Source: Thermoplasmata archaeon
Lineage (GTDB): Archaea > Thermoplasmatota > Thermoplasmata > Lutacidiplasmatales > UBA184
Assembly: GCA_030046135.1 (NCBI GenBank)
Contig: JASIEC010000145.1
Span: 1 to 9,987, forward strand
DNA length: 9,987 bases
Reading direction: 5' to 3'
Below are positions 1 through 6,760 of the stretch, piece by piece; within the stretch, counting starts at the first letter, position 1, and every line of letters starts with the position of its first letter. The position numbers and the translations under genes are program-made. A model generated the notes under the pieces. It was not told where the DNA came from and ran no database searches. It saw only the letters and a program-made list of their open reading frames with translations.

Positions 1-320
1 GGACGGTACTCGAGGACGCGACTGTCGTAGAAGTCGGCGACCCACAGGTCCCCCGCCGCGTCGAACGTCGCTCCCGTGGGCACGGTGACGTTCGCAGGAC
101 CCGAGCCGTTGGTGCTGACCCCGAACCTCGGCTGGCCCAGGACGAGCGAGGCGTTCATGCCGGTGTCGAACGGGTTGGGCACGGCGCTCGCGCGGGAGGT
201 GGACGAGCTGCTCGCGATCCCGACAGCTCCCGTCGGCACGAGCAGGATCCCGGTGAGGACCGCGACGCCCAGCGCGGCGATGCCCGAGGTGGGCCCCACT
301 CGCGCCGTCGACCGCCGCAC
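1..320 (-). CDS. Secreted NHL-repeat beta-propeller protein, N-terminal part (cut by window edge)
   Basis: This is the N-terminus of a secreted protein; the C-terminus lies beyond base 1. From the GTG at 320 the product opens with a short basic stretch (RRSTAR), then a hydrophobic segment (GIAALGVAVLTGILLVPTG) and a Ser-rich region, which together read as a Sec signal peptide. The mature part begins with an NHL-like unit: FDTGMNASLVLGQPRF, then GATFDAAGDLWVADF and SRVLEY. It is a close paralogue of the complete gene just upstream on the same strand (478-2130), which has the same GMNASLVLGQ and GDLWVAD blocks. An in-frame ATG at 389 would add 23 mostly basic residues before the signal peptide. 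I prefer 320 because a TATA-like box sits about 28 nt before it, as at the other leaderless starts here. The ligand or role of the propeller cannot be read from the sequence. Confidence 0.8.
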   Translation of the reverse strand, partial: MRRSTARVGPTSGIAALGVAVLTGILLVPTGAVGIASSSSTSRASAVPNPFDTGMNASLVLGQPRFGVSTNGSGPANVTVPTGATFDAAGDLWVADFYDSRVLEYR

Positions 321-345
321 GGCGGCCGGCACACGGAACCTCGCT

Positions 346-351
346 GATAAA
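346..351 (-). promoter_or_regulatory. TATA-like box for the truncated NHL-repeat gene
   Basis: The minus strand reads CCTTTATCAG in an otherwise GC-rich stretch. Its centre is about 28 nt before the GTG at 320, matching the spacing at the other starts in this window and supporting a leaderless transcript that begins at or next to that GTG. If the upstream ATG at 389 were used, this box would lie inside the coding sequence. Confidence 0.45.
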
Positions 352-421
352 GGCAAGGCCCTCCGCCGGTCCCGTCTCGGTCGGAACATGACCGGGGGGC
401 CGCCCCCGCCGGGGCCCCTCC

Positions 422-441
422 GACGCTTCGCTACGAGCGTC
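422..441 (-). terminator. Stem-loop after the complete NHL gene, possible terminator
   Basis: GACGCT and AGCGTC pair as a 6-bp stem around an 8-base loop, about 37 nt past the stop codon at 478. A very GC-rich block able to fold follows at about 394-419. There is no T-run, which archaeal terminators normally need, so this is only a candidate. The 390-477 interval otherwise holds nothing recognisable. Confidence 0.2.
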
Positions 442-477
442 CCAGTGGGGCGCCGGCTTCGAAGGAGGGCCCTCGCC

Positions 478-2130
478 TCACCCCGGGGGCGGCGGCGGCG
501 AGCCTCCCGCTCCGGGGGGAGGGACGGGCAGCGAAGCAGGGTCGACCGGGGACGGCGGCGCACGGACCCGCGGCCCCCGCCGAGACCTCAGGAGGAACAC
601 CGTCTCGACCACGACAACGAGCCCGAGGACCGCGCTCACGACGCCCCAGAAGAGTCCGGCCGCGACTCCGAGGACAGTGGTCGACGTGAAGGAGACGTGG
701 ATTGCCTCGGCGCTCCCGTTCACGACGACCCCGCCCGAGGGGTGGACCGGGGCGTAGCCGCCCTGGGACCACAGCTGGTAGGTGTACGAGCCGTTGTACA
801 CCGGGAGCGTGAGCGAGGAAGTGGTGCCGGCGACGCTCGTCGCGCCGACCGTCACGGACCAGAGCGTTCCCGCCGGAAGGCCGGACTCCGTGACCACGAG
901 GGGGAAGTGGCTCGGCACGAATCCGAGCACGCGGCAGTTGAACTCGTCGGCGACCCAGAGGTCTCCCTGGGCGTCGAACGCCGCTCCGTGCGGCCCGGAG
1001 AGCGACGCGCTCGACGTGGTTCCCGGGCCGCTCGCGGTGAACGACGGCTGGCCGAGGACGACCGACGCGGCCATGCCGTCGGAGAACGGTGGGACGAACT
1101 CCAGCATCCGGTCGTTGTCCCAATCCCCGACCCAGAGATCGCCCCGCGGATCGACGGTGACCGCGAACGGCTCGATCATCGCCGTCGCGTTCGTCCCCCC
1201 GATCCCCGCGAGGAAGTTCGGCTGCCCGATGACGAGCGACGCCGCCTTGTCCGTGGTGAACGGCGGGGTGAACTCGAGCACGCGGTTGTTCTCCGAGTCG
1301 GCGACGAAGAGATCCCCCTGGGCGTTGAACGCCAACCCTACGGGAAAGTCCAGGGACGTCGCGTTGAGGTTGTAGGCGGACTCCTCGAAGTCCGCCTGCC
1401 CTAGGACGGCCGTCGCGTTCATCCCGGAGTGGAACGGCGGGGCGAAGATGAGCACCCGCGCGTTGTCCGCGTCGGAGACAAAGAGGTCCCCGTTCGGGGC
1501 GAAGGCGAGGTCCTCCGGGTAGTCCATCGTCGAAGCGCTCGTCCCGGAGCCGTTCTCCGTGAACGAGGACTGGCCGAGGACCAGGCTCGCGTTCATCCCC
1601 GACGTGAACGGGGGGACGAACTCGAGGACCCGGTTGTTGAGGGTGTCGGTGACCCAGAGGTCCCCCGCGGCATCGAAGGCAATCCCCGAGGGGTCGTCGA
1701 AGCTCGAGTTGTTCAAGCCCCGGTCGTAGCCGTAGAACGACGACTGGCCAATCTCGATCGACGCGCTCATGTTCGTCTGGAACGGCGGCACGAACTCGAG
1801 GGTACGGTTGTCGCCGCGGTCGACGACCCAGAGGTCCCCCGCCGAGTCGAACGCCAGCGACGCCGTGTCGGACGTGGTGTTCGGACTCGCGTAGCACTCG
1901 CTGAAATTGAACGAGCTCGAGCCGAGAACGTACGTCGCCGGCATCGTGTCAGTGTACGGGTTCGGAGGGGGTGCGGCCGACGCGACGACCGCGCTCGAGC
2001 CCTGCGCCTCTCGAACGTCGCCTCGCGCGGCCGCCGGGGCGAGCACCCCGGTGGCGACCAGCGCGACGAGCGCTGCGATTGCGATCGTTCCCGTCAAGCC
2101 CCGCACACTCCGGCCCGTCGGTCCGGTCAT
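478..2130 (-). CDS. Secreted, membrane-anchored six-repeat NHL-like beta-propeller protein with ESGLP module
   Basis: The 550-aa product is a surface protein. Residues 1-36 form a Sec signal peptide (basic start, then GTIAIAALVALVATGVLAPAAA). Residues about 87-405 hold six NHL-like units whose GDL(W/F)V.D core recurs at residues 98, 156, 214, 272, 330 and 389, a period of 58 residues. Typical blocks are NNRVLEFVPPF and ASLVLGQSSF. Residues about 413-484 form a beta-rich module starting ESGLPAGTLWSV, of a type I know from Thermoplasmata surface proteins. A membrane helix (about 486-514) is followed by RSRR and a proline-rich cytoplasmic tail ending PPPPPG. The propeller is therefore outside, type I topology. 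The next gene on this strand is a paralogue (1-320). The start ATG at 2130 has a T-rich box about 24 nt upstream and no ribosome-binding site, so a leaderless transcript is likely. The family role is unknown; ligand binding or adhesion is a guess. Confidence 0.9.
   Translation of the reverse strand: MTGPTGRSVRGLTGTIAIAALVALVATGVLAPAAARGDVREAQGSSAVVASAAPPPNPYTDTMPATYVLGSSSFNFSECYASPNTTSDTASLAFDSAGDLWVVDRGDNRTLEFVPPFQTNMSASIEIGQSSFYGYDRGLNNSSFDDPSGIAFDAAGDLWVTDTLNNRVLEFVPPFTSGMNASLVLGQSSFTENGSGTSASTMDYPEDLAFAPNGDLFVSDADNARVLIFAPPFHSGMNATAVLGQADFEESAYNLNATSLDFPVGLAFNAQGDLFVADSENNRVLEFTPPFTTDKAASLVIGQPNFLAGIGGTNATAMIEPFAVTVDPRGDLWVGDWDNDRMLEFVPPFSDGMAASVVLGQPSFTASGPGTTSSASLSGPHGAAFDAQGDLWVADEFNCRVLGFVPSHFPLVVTESGLPAGTLWSVTVGATSVAGTTSSLTLPVYNGSYTYQLWSQGGYAPVHPSGGVVVNGSAEAIHVSFTSTTVLGVAAGLFWGVVSAVLGLVVVVETVFLLRSRRGPRVRAPPSPVDPASLPVPPPGAGGSPPPPPG
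901..1872 (-). repeat. Six tandem 58-residue NHL-like repeats (protein-level)
   Basis: Six in-frame units of about 174 bp encode the pattern FD..GDLWV.D..NNRVLEF.PPF..GM.AS.VLGQ.SF, with variable linkers. GDL positions step by 58, 58, 58, 58 and 59 residues. Classical NHL repeats are nearer 40-45 residues, so each unit here carries an added segment (the GM.AS.VLGQ.SF part plus linker). The last unit is cut short after VLGFVPSHF, where the ESGLP module begins. Six units fit a six-bladed propeller. Confidence 0.8.
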
Positions 2131-2148
2131 TGCGAACGGCAGGGTGTC

Positions 2149-2156
2149 CGAGAAAA
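2149..2156 (-). promoter_or_regulatory. T-rich promoter element for the complete NHL gene
   Basis: The minus strand reads GGTTCTTTTCTCGG, the only T-rich patch in the 75-bp gap between E2 and the NHL gene. It is centred about 24 nt before the ATG at 2130 and could act as a weak TATA box. The T-run could equally help end the operon upstream, so its role is uncertain. Confidence 0.35.
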
Positions 2157-2188
2157 GAACCTTACGCGTCGCCGGAGAGCCGACGGAC

Positions 2189-2203
2189 CGGGGCTTGGCC
2201 CCG
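2189..2203 (-). terminator. Hairpin just after the E2 stop codon, possible terminator
   Basis: CGGGGC and GCCCCG pair as a 6-bp stem around a 3-base loop, starting 3 nt beyond the E2 stop at 2206. A T-rich run (TTCTTTTC on the minus strand) follows about 30 nt later. It marks the probable end of the E1-alpha/E1-beta/E2 transcript, but the T-run is not adjacent as in a bacterial intrinsic terminator. Confidence 0.3.
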
Positions 2204-2205
2204 AC

Positions 2206-3507
2206 CTAGGCCAGTTCGGCGAACATCTGGTGGGGGTCCTCAAGGTACCCCTTCACCGTCGCCAGGAACTGGGCCCCCTCGTAGCCGTCCAGGACGCGGT
2301 GGTCGAGGGAGAGGGAGAGGTTCATGAGCTCGGCCGGGGCGATCGTGCCGTCCGGACGATAGACGGGCCGCCGCTGGATCTTGTGGACCCCGAGGATCGC
2401 CACCTCGGGGTAGTTAAGGATCGGCGTCGCGAGCACGCCTCCCAGCGCGCCGAGGCTCGTGATCGTGAACGTGCTCCCCGAAAGCTCCGAGCGCTGGAGC
2501 TTCCCCGCCCGGCCCCGCTCGGCGAGGTCCTGGATCTCGCGGGCGAGCTGGGCGATGCTCTTCGTGTCCGCGTCGCGCACCACCGGGACGAGGAGACCGT
2601 CGGGCGCCGCGGTGGCGATCCCGATGTGGTACGTCGAGCGGACCACGAGCTCGTTCCGCTCGTCGTCCATCGTCGCGTTCAGCCGCGGGTGCGCCTTGAG
2701 CCCCGCGACGACGCCCTTCACGATGAACGGCAGGTACGTGAGACGGAGGCCGGACTTCTCGACGTGCTTCGCCATCTTCTCGCGAAGCCGGACCAGCTCG
2801 GTCGCATCGATCTCCTCGACGTAGGTGAAGTGGGCCGCGCGGTGGGTCGCCTCCGCCATATGCTCGGAGATCACCCGCCGCAGGCCCCGGATCGGGATCC
2901 GCTCGGCGACCCCCGTCAAGGGGGGAGGCGCCGTCGCCGGAGCTCCCGACACCCCGGTTCCTCCGCCCGACGGGGCCGGTGGGGCGGGCCCTCCGACCGC
3001 GGGTGAGGCGAGATCGGACTCTACGATCCGACCGCCGGGGCCGGAACCGCGGACGGTCCTCAGGTCGATCCCCTTCTCGGCCGCCAGGCGACGTACGTAC
3101 GGAGACGCGAGCGGACCGGTCCCCGAGGTCGAGGACGGCAACACCAACGGCGCGGGCTGCGCGGGCGAGGCCGTCCCCGGCGGGGGCCCCGGAGGGCCCG
3201 AGGAGGGCCCGCCCGGGTGCGACCCGCCGGAGGTCGTCGCCGGCGAGGGGGCGGCTCCGCCCTCGGCGTCGATCGTGACGAGGAGACCCCCCACCTTCAC
3301 CTTCTCGCCGACCGCCGCATGGAGCTTCACGATCCGGCCGGTCTTCGGCGAGGGGATCTCAACGTTGGCCTTGTCGGTGAGGACGCTCACGAGCGGGGCG
3401 TCCTCGCGGATCGAGTCCCCCTCCTTCACGAACCACTGCACGACCTCTCCCTCAGCGACCCCCTCGCCGATGTCGGGTAGGCGGAACTCGAACGCGGGCA
3501 CGCTCAC
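2206..3507 (-). CDS. 2-oxoacid dehydrogenase complex E2 (dihydrolipoamide acyltransferase)
   Basis: This 433-aa E2 core enzyme moves the acyl group from E1 to CoA in a pyruvate or branched-chain 2-oxoacid dehydrogenase complex. Residues 1-80 form one lipoyl domain (LPDIGEGVAEGEV) with the lipoylated Lys46 in TDKANVE. A flexible Pro/Gly/Ser linker runs from about 82 to 132. Residues about 135-167 are the peripheral-subunit-binding domain (ASPYVRRLAAEKGIDL, then GSGPGGRI). A second linker leads to the catalytic acyltransferase domain from about 200, with DHRVLDG at 402-408 (His403, Asp407) and TFTITSLGALGG at 346-357. One lipoyl domain and this length are usual for the family. The GTG start at 3507 overlaps the E1-beta stop as GTGA, so translation is coupled. 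It is the last gene of the operon, and no E3 gene follows. Acyl specificity cannot be read directly; the E1-alpha partner hints at branched-chain substrates. Confidence 0.95.
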   Translation of the reverse strand: MSVPAFEFRLPDIGEGVAEGEVVQWFVKEGDSIREDAPLVSVLTDKANVEIPSPKTGRIVKLHAAVGEKVKVGGLLVTIDAEGGAAPSPATTSGGSHPGGPSSGPPGPPPGTASPAQPAPLVLPSSTSGTGPLASPYVRRLAAEKGIDLRTVRGSGPGGRIVESDLASPAVGGPAPPAPSGGGTGVSGAPATAPPPLTGVAERIPIRGLRRVISEHMAEATHRAAHFTYVEEIDATELVRLREKMAKHVEKSGLRLTYLPFIVKGVVAGLKAHPRLNATMDDERNELVVRSTYHIGIATAAPDGLLVPVVRDADTKSIAQLAREIQDLAERGRAGKLQRSELSGSTFTITSLGALGGVLATPILNYPEVAILGVHKIQRRPVYRPDGTIAPAELMNLSLSLDHRVLDGYEGAQFLATVKGYLEDPHQMFAELA

Positions 3508-4481
3508 GCCCCCCGAACGGAGGCCCGCGCGGCCCGCACGATCTTCTCCGCGTTCGGGAGGTAGAGGTGCTCGAGCGCGTACGGGAACGGCGTGTCGTAC
3601 CCCGTGACCCGTGCGATCGGCGACTTGAGCGAGTAGAACGCCTTCTCGGCGAGGAGGCTCCCCAGCTCGGCGCCGAAGCCGCAGAATCGGGCCGCCTCGT
3701 GGACGATCACCGCGCGGCCGGTCTTCTCGACCGAGGCGATCACGCGCCGCTCGTCGAGCGGGACGAGCGTCCTCAGGTCGATCACCTCCGCGGAGATCCC
3801 GTCCGCGGCGAGGGTCGTCGCCGCGTCCACGGCCGGGGGGATCATCGCGCCGTAGGCGAAGAGGCTCACGTCCGTCCCTTCGCGGACGACCCGGGCCTCG
3901 CCAAAGGGGACGCGGTGGTCGCCCTCCGGGACCTCGCCCGTCACGGACCGGTAGATCCGCTTCGGCTCGAGGAAGAGGACCGGGTCCGGGTCGTAGATCG
4001 CCGTGAGCAGGAGCCCCTTCGCGTCGGCCGGGGTCGACGGGATCGCGACCTTCAGACCCGCGGTGTGGCAGAAGTACGCCTCGGTGCTCTGCGAGTGATA
4101 GAGTCCGCCCTTGATCCCGCCACCGTACGGGGTCCGGATCACCACGTGGCAGGGGAACTGCCCCCCGGAGCGGTAGCGCATCTTCGCGAGCTCGCTCACG
4201 ATCTGATCGAAGGCGGGGTAGATGAAATCGAGGAACTGGATCTCGGCGACCGGCTTGAGCCCGTAGAGCGCCATCCCGACGGCGACGCCGACGATCCCGG
4301 TCTCGGAGAGAGGGGTGTCGATGACCCGGTCGTCGCCGAACTCCTTGTGGAGACCCTCGGTCGCCCGGAAGACCCCGCCGTTGACGCCGACGTCCTCCCC
4401 GAGGACGAGGACATCCGGGTCCTGGCGCATCGCCTCCGCGAGACCGCGGTTCACCGCCTGGACGAGCGTGAGCTCGGTCAC
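3504..4481 (-). CDS. 2-oxoacid dehydrogenase complex E1-beta subunit (pdhB/bkdB type)
   Basis: This 325-aa subunit pairs with E1-alpha to form the thiamine-diphosphate-dependent decarboxylase that loads acyl groups onto E2 lipoate. Seen in the sequence are GEDVG at 28-32, the TPLSE block at 56-60 (its Glu normally contacts the cofactor's aminopyrimidine ring), SELAKMRYRSGGQ near 96-108 and HSQSTEAYF from His129, the conserved active-site histidine region. The C-terminal transketolase-like domain starts near residue 200. I chose the GTG at 4481 over the in-frame GTG at 4514: it forms a 4-base GTGA overlap with the E1-alpha stop, has AAGGAG six bases upstream, and gives the family's usual N-terminus (TELTLVQAVNRGL). 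The longer start would put 37 bases inside E1-alpha. Substrate range (pyruvate versus branched-chain 2-oxoacids) is not resolved by sequence alone. Confidence 0.95.
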   Translation of the reverse strand: MTELTLVQAVNRGLAEAMRQDPDVLVLGEDVGVNGGVFRATEGLHKEFGDDRVIDTPLSETGIVGVAVGMALYGLKPVAEIQFLDFIYPAFDQIVSELAKMRYRSGGQFPCHVVIRTPYGGGIKGGLYHSQSTEAYFCHTAGLKVAIPSTPADAKGLLLTAIYDPDPVLFLEPKRIYRSVTGEVPEGDHRVPFGEARVVREGTDVSLFAYGAMIPPAVDAATTLAADGISAEVIDLRTLVPLDERRVIASVEKTGRAVIVHEAARFCGFGAELGSLLAEKAFYSLKSPIARVTGYDTPFPYALEHLYLPNAEKIVRAARASVRGA

Positions 4482-5557
4482 GGGGGGCTCCTTCCCGGGA
4501 GCGTCGTCTCGCACTCGAGACGCTCCTCCGTCAGGCGGGGGGTCGGCTCGGCGTAGACGTCCGAGAAGAACGAGAGCGGGTCGAGCGCGGGGGCGGCCTC
4601 CGCCGACTCGACGGCCTTCGCGATCCGGGCGCGCGCCTCCTCCCAGATCCGGGTCTCCGTCGCGTCATCGAGCAGCTTCGAGGCGAGGAGCTCTCCCTTG
4701 AGGCGGAGCACCGGGTCCTGCTGCCGAGCGGCGGCGACTTCGGCGTCGCTCCGGTACCGCTTCGGATCGTCGGACGTCGAGTGGGGGCCCAGGCGGTACA
4801 CCTGCGCCTCGATGAGCGTGGGTCCCTCGCCCGCCACAGCCCGCCGACGAGCGTCCCGCACGGCACCGTAGACGGCCCCGAGGTCGTTCCCGTCGACGAC
4901 GACGCCGGGAAACCCGTACGCCTCCGCCTTCATCGCGAGCGTCGCGCTCTTCGTCTGTCGCTCGCGCGGGAGCGAGATCGCCCACTGGTTGTTCTGGCAG
5001 AAGAAGATCGTCGGCGCCTTGAAGACGCCCGCAAAGTTCATCCCGGCGTGGAAGTCGTTCGAGCTCGTCGCGCCGTCCCCGAAGTACGCGATCGTCGCGA
5101 TCGGCTGCTTCCGGCGCTGCGCGGCCATCGCCGCGCCGACCGCCTGGGGGATCTGCGTGCCGATCGGGCTCGACGCCGAGACGAAGTGGATGTCGCGGAA
5201 CGCAAAGTGGTTCGGCATCTGGCGACCCTTCACCACGTCGCGGGCATTCCCGTAGAGCTGGTCCACGACCGATTCGAGGGAGACGCCGCGGACGAGCGCG
5301 ACGGTGAGCTCTCGGTACGCCGGGAAGATCCAGTCGTCCGCCGTCATCGCGTACGCCGAGCCGAGCAGCGCCGCCTCCTGACCGGTGTGCGGCGCGTAGA
5401 AGCCGATCCGTCCCTGCCGTTGGAGCGTGAGGCAGCGCTCGTCGAGGGCTCGGGCGAGAACCATCGTCCGGTAGGCCTCCACGAGGCGCCCCGGGGGAAA
5501 CCCGGAGTCGCCTGACTCGGCCGGAACGCTGCTCGGAGGGGCCCTGACCGCGGACAC
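4478..5557 (-). CDS. 2-oxoacid dehydrogenase complex E1-alpha subunit (pdhA/bkdA type)
   Basis: This 359-aa subunit binds thiamine diphosphate and decarboxylates a 2-oxoacid together with E1-beta. The cofactor motif runs from GDG at 160-162 to NN at 189-190, and IGTQIPQAVGAA lies at 132-143. The loop at 255-269 reads RLGPHSTSDDPKRYR. In branched-chain (BCKDH) E1-alpha the matching loop is GHHSTSDD, so this copy is closer to the branched-chain type than to the pyruvate type; no kinase gene is nearby. Length fits the family, with about 20 extra low-complexity residues at the front. The GTG start at 5557 has a clear TATA-like box about 28 nt upstream and no ribosome-binding site, as expected for the leaderless first gene of an operon. 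Thermoplasma acidophilum has a related complex reported, as I recall, to accept branched-chain 2-oxoacids and pyruvate. Function is well supported; exact substrate is inferred. Confidence 0.95.
   Translation of the reverse strand: MSAVRAPPSSVPAESGDSGFPPGRLVEAYRTMVLARALDERCLTLQRQGRIGFYAPHTGQEAALLGSAYAMTADDWIFPAYRELTVALVRGVSLESVVDQLYGNARDVVKGRQMPNHFAFRDIHFVSASSPIGTQIPQAVGAAMAAQRRKQPIATIAYFGDGATSSNDFHAGMNFAGVFKAPTIFFCQNNQWAISLPRERQTKSATLAMKAEAYGFPGVVVDGNDLGAVYGAVRDARRRAVAGEGPTLIEAQVYRLGPHSTSDDPKRYRSDAEVAAARQQDPVLRLKGELLASKLLDDATETRIWEEARARIAKAVESAEAAPALDPLSFFSDVYAEPTPRLTEERLECETTLPGRSPP
4488..4493 (-). promoter_or_regulatory. Ribosome-binding site deciding the E1-beta start
   Basis: AAGGAG on the minus strand lies six bases before the GTG at 4481. 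It supports that start and shows that internal operon genes here use Shine-Dalgarno initiation, while first genes appear leaderless. Confidence 0.7.
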
Positions 5558-5581
5558 TTAAGCGCCACGACGGCTGCTCGG

Positions 5582-5589
5582 ATTATAAC
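5582..5589 (-). promoter_or_regulatory. TATA box for the E1-alpha/E1-beta/E2 operon
   Basis: The minus strand reads CGTTATAATC, the best TATA match in the window, centred about 28 nt before the GTG at 5557. This predicts a transcript that starts at or very near the start codon. The rest of the 5558-5801 gap holds no supported gene; from about 5699 it is the 3' flank of the duplicated unit. Confidence 0.65.
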
Positions 5590-5801
5590 GATGATTTGGA
5601 GCGAACTGGACGAATCTCCAGTCCGCCCCCTCGTCGGAACCGAGACCGACGCTCCGCGCGCCGACACCGTGGGCAGGAACGCGCGCCCACGGGGCATTGA
5701 ATCGTCGGTCTCTTCGGCGACCCACCCGGCCGGAGTATTGGCGGGCGCGAGCCCAAGGTCCGGAAAGGGTTGACGCGTGGGGTCCCGGGGGCCGGACGGC
5801 C

Positions 5802-6569
5802 CTAGCAGTAGACCTCGAGATGGAACGGTTCCGCGCTATAGTCGCCGGAGGAGTCGTACGTCTCCACGAACACGCCGTTCGCGGACGCAAACAGCCGCGC
5901 GACCGTGACGAATCCCGCGGGGGGAGTCCCGCTCGTCGATTCGCCGAGGCCGGCGATGAAGGCGCAGTTGGTGACGCTCTGGCCGAACTCGACCCCGACG
6001 GTTTCCGAGCCGCTCGAGTTGCTATGGGGCGATCCGCTGACGAGATCGCCGTCAGAAGCCACGATCGCCCAGAACTGGATCTCGGGCGCGGTGTTCGGGC
6101 ACAGCGCAACGAGGTGGAACGACTCGTCCGTCTGCGCCGCCGTGGAGTTGAAGGTAGCGACCGCGACCTCCGAGATCGATTTCGTCATGACGGTGACGAC
6201 CGCCGAGCCGGGGGGTTCGAGGCCGGCGGCCGTGGTGCCGAGCGTCGCCGCGAAGCTGCAGCCGCTCAGGGACCGGACGAACGTCACGTTGTAATCCCCC
6301 GACCGCGAGAGCGTCACGTTGAGGACGCCCGACCCCCGGGCCAAGGTGCCGTTCTCGGCGACGACGGCCCAGAGTGGCACGCCGGTGGCGGTTCTCGCAG
6401 TCGACGGACCGGCGACCACGAAGTTCAACCCGACCGCGACCACGGCGACGGCCAGTGCGACGGCGGCCAGCGCCGTCGCGATCTTGCCGCTGCCCCCGCC
6501 ACCGGGCCAGGGAGGGGGAACCACGGTGGCCGAGGTCGGCGGGGCGGGGGACGGGCTCGGACTCTGCAT
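5802..6569 (-). CDS. Membrane-anchored surface protein with two Cys-paired FHLxVxC-type domains, paralogue 1
   Basis: The product is 255 aa. A Pro/Gly-rich N-terminus (MQSPSPSPAPPTSA..., residues 1-28) with Lys29 precedes one membrane helix (about 30-53). The positive-inside rule puts the N-terminus in the cytoplasm and residues 54-255 outside. The outer part is an internal duplication: domain 1 at about 66-157 (LWAVVAENGTLARGSGV to FHLVALC) and domain 2 at about 167-255 (FWAIVASDGDLVSGS to FHLEVYC). Each has one inner Cys and one terminal Cys (104/157 and 202/255), so one disulfide per domain is likely. I recall a similar single domain (AVVN.DGTL.RG ... FHL.V.C) in many bacterial hypothetical proteins; its function is unknown. 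It is 255 aa against 258 for its tandem copy at 6940-7716. The ATG at 6569 has a TATA-like box 28 nt upstream and looks leaderless. No catalytic motif is visible. Confidence 0.88.
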   Translation of the reverse strand: MQSPSPSPAPPTSATVVPPPWPGGGGSGKIATALAAVALAVAVVAVGLNFVVAGPSTARTATGVPLWAVVAENGTLARGSGVLNVTLSRSGDYNVTFVRSLSGCSFAATLGTTAAGLEPPGSAVVTVMTKSISEVAVATFNSTAAQTDESFHLVALCPNTAPEIQFWAIVASDGDLVSGSPHSNSSGSETVGVEFGQSVTNCAFIAGLGESTSGTPPAGFVTVARLFASANGVFVETYDSSGDYSAEPFHLEVYC

Positions 6570-6594
6570 CGGGCCCCGCTCTCGAATGCCGGCT

Positions 6595-6600
6595 CAAATA
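6595..6600 (-). promoter_or_regulatory. TATA-like box, surface-protein paralogue 1
   Basis: TATTTG on the minus strand is centred about 28 nt before the ATG at 6569. It lies in a 20-bp block (6591-6610) that differs at one base from 7739-7758 before paralogue 2, so the promoters of the two copies have been kept. Confidence 0.6.
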
Positions 6601-6760
6601 CGCTTGGTTCCAGGCGAGCGGGGCCGAGGGCTCCCCCGGGCGCTCTTCCCGATCGCGCGGTCGGGGATCGCGGCTCCGACAGATGGGTTTCCCGACGCTC
6701 GCTTCCCATCCCCCCTCCTGTACCGTTCTCACGGTGCCTGCGACCCTCCGAGGGGCCATC

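Noticed and set aside
394..419. GC-rich inverted repeat between the two NHL genes as a mobile-element end or origin
   Set aside because: Runs of G and C pair by chance at this composition; there is no transposase, target-site duplication or A/T-rich unwinding region.
76..1897. Long open frames on both strands across the NHL gene (for example 76-1404 plus, 431-1897 minus)
   Set aside because: They overlap the clear six-repeat protein, are very rich in Arg, Gly and Pro, and show no family motif. High GC removes stop codons from shadow frames.
1429..4556. Long plus-strand frames opposite the E1/E2 operon (1429-3006, 3567-4556)
   Set aside because: The composition is Arg/Glu/Asp/Val-rich low complexity, as expected from reading GC-rich codons backwards. 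The minus-strand genes carry all the recognised motifs.
5591..5773. A 60-codon plus-strand frame in the gap before E1-alpha
   Set aside because: It starts next to the minus-strand TATA box, has no ribosome-binding site and no recognisable features, and its distal part is the decayed flank of the duplicated unit. The corresponding stretch of copy 2 shows no equivalent protein.
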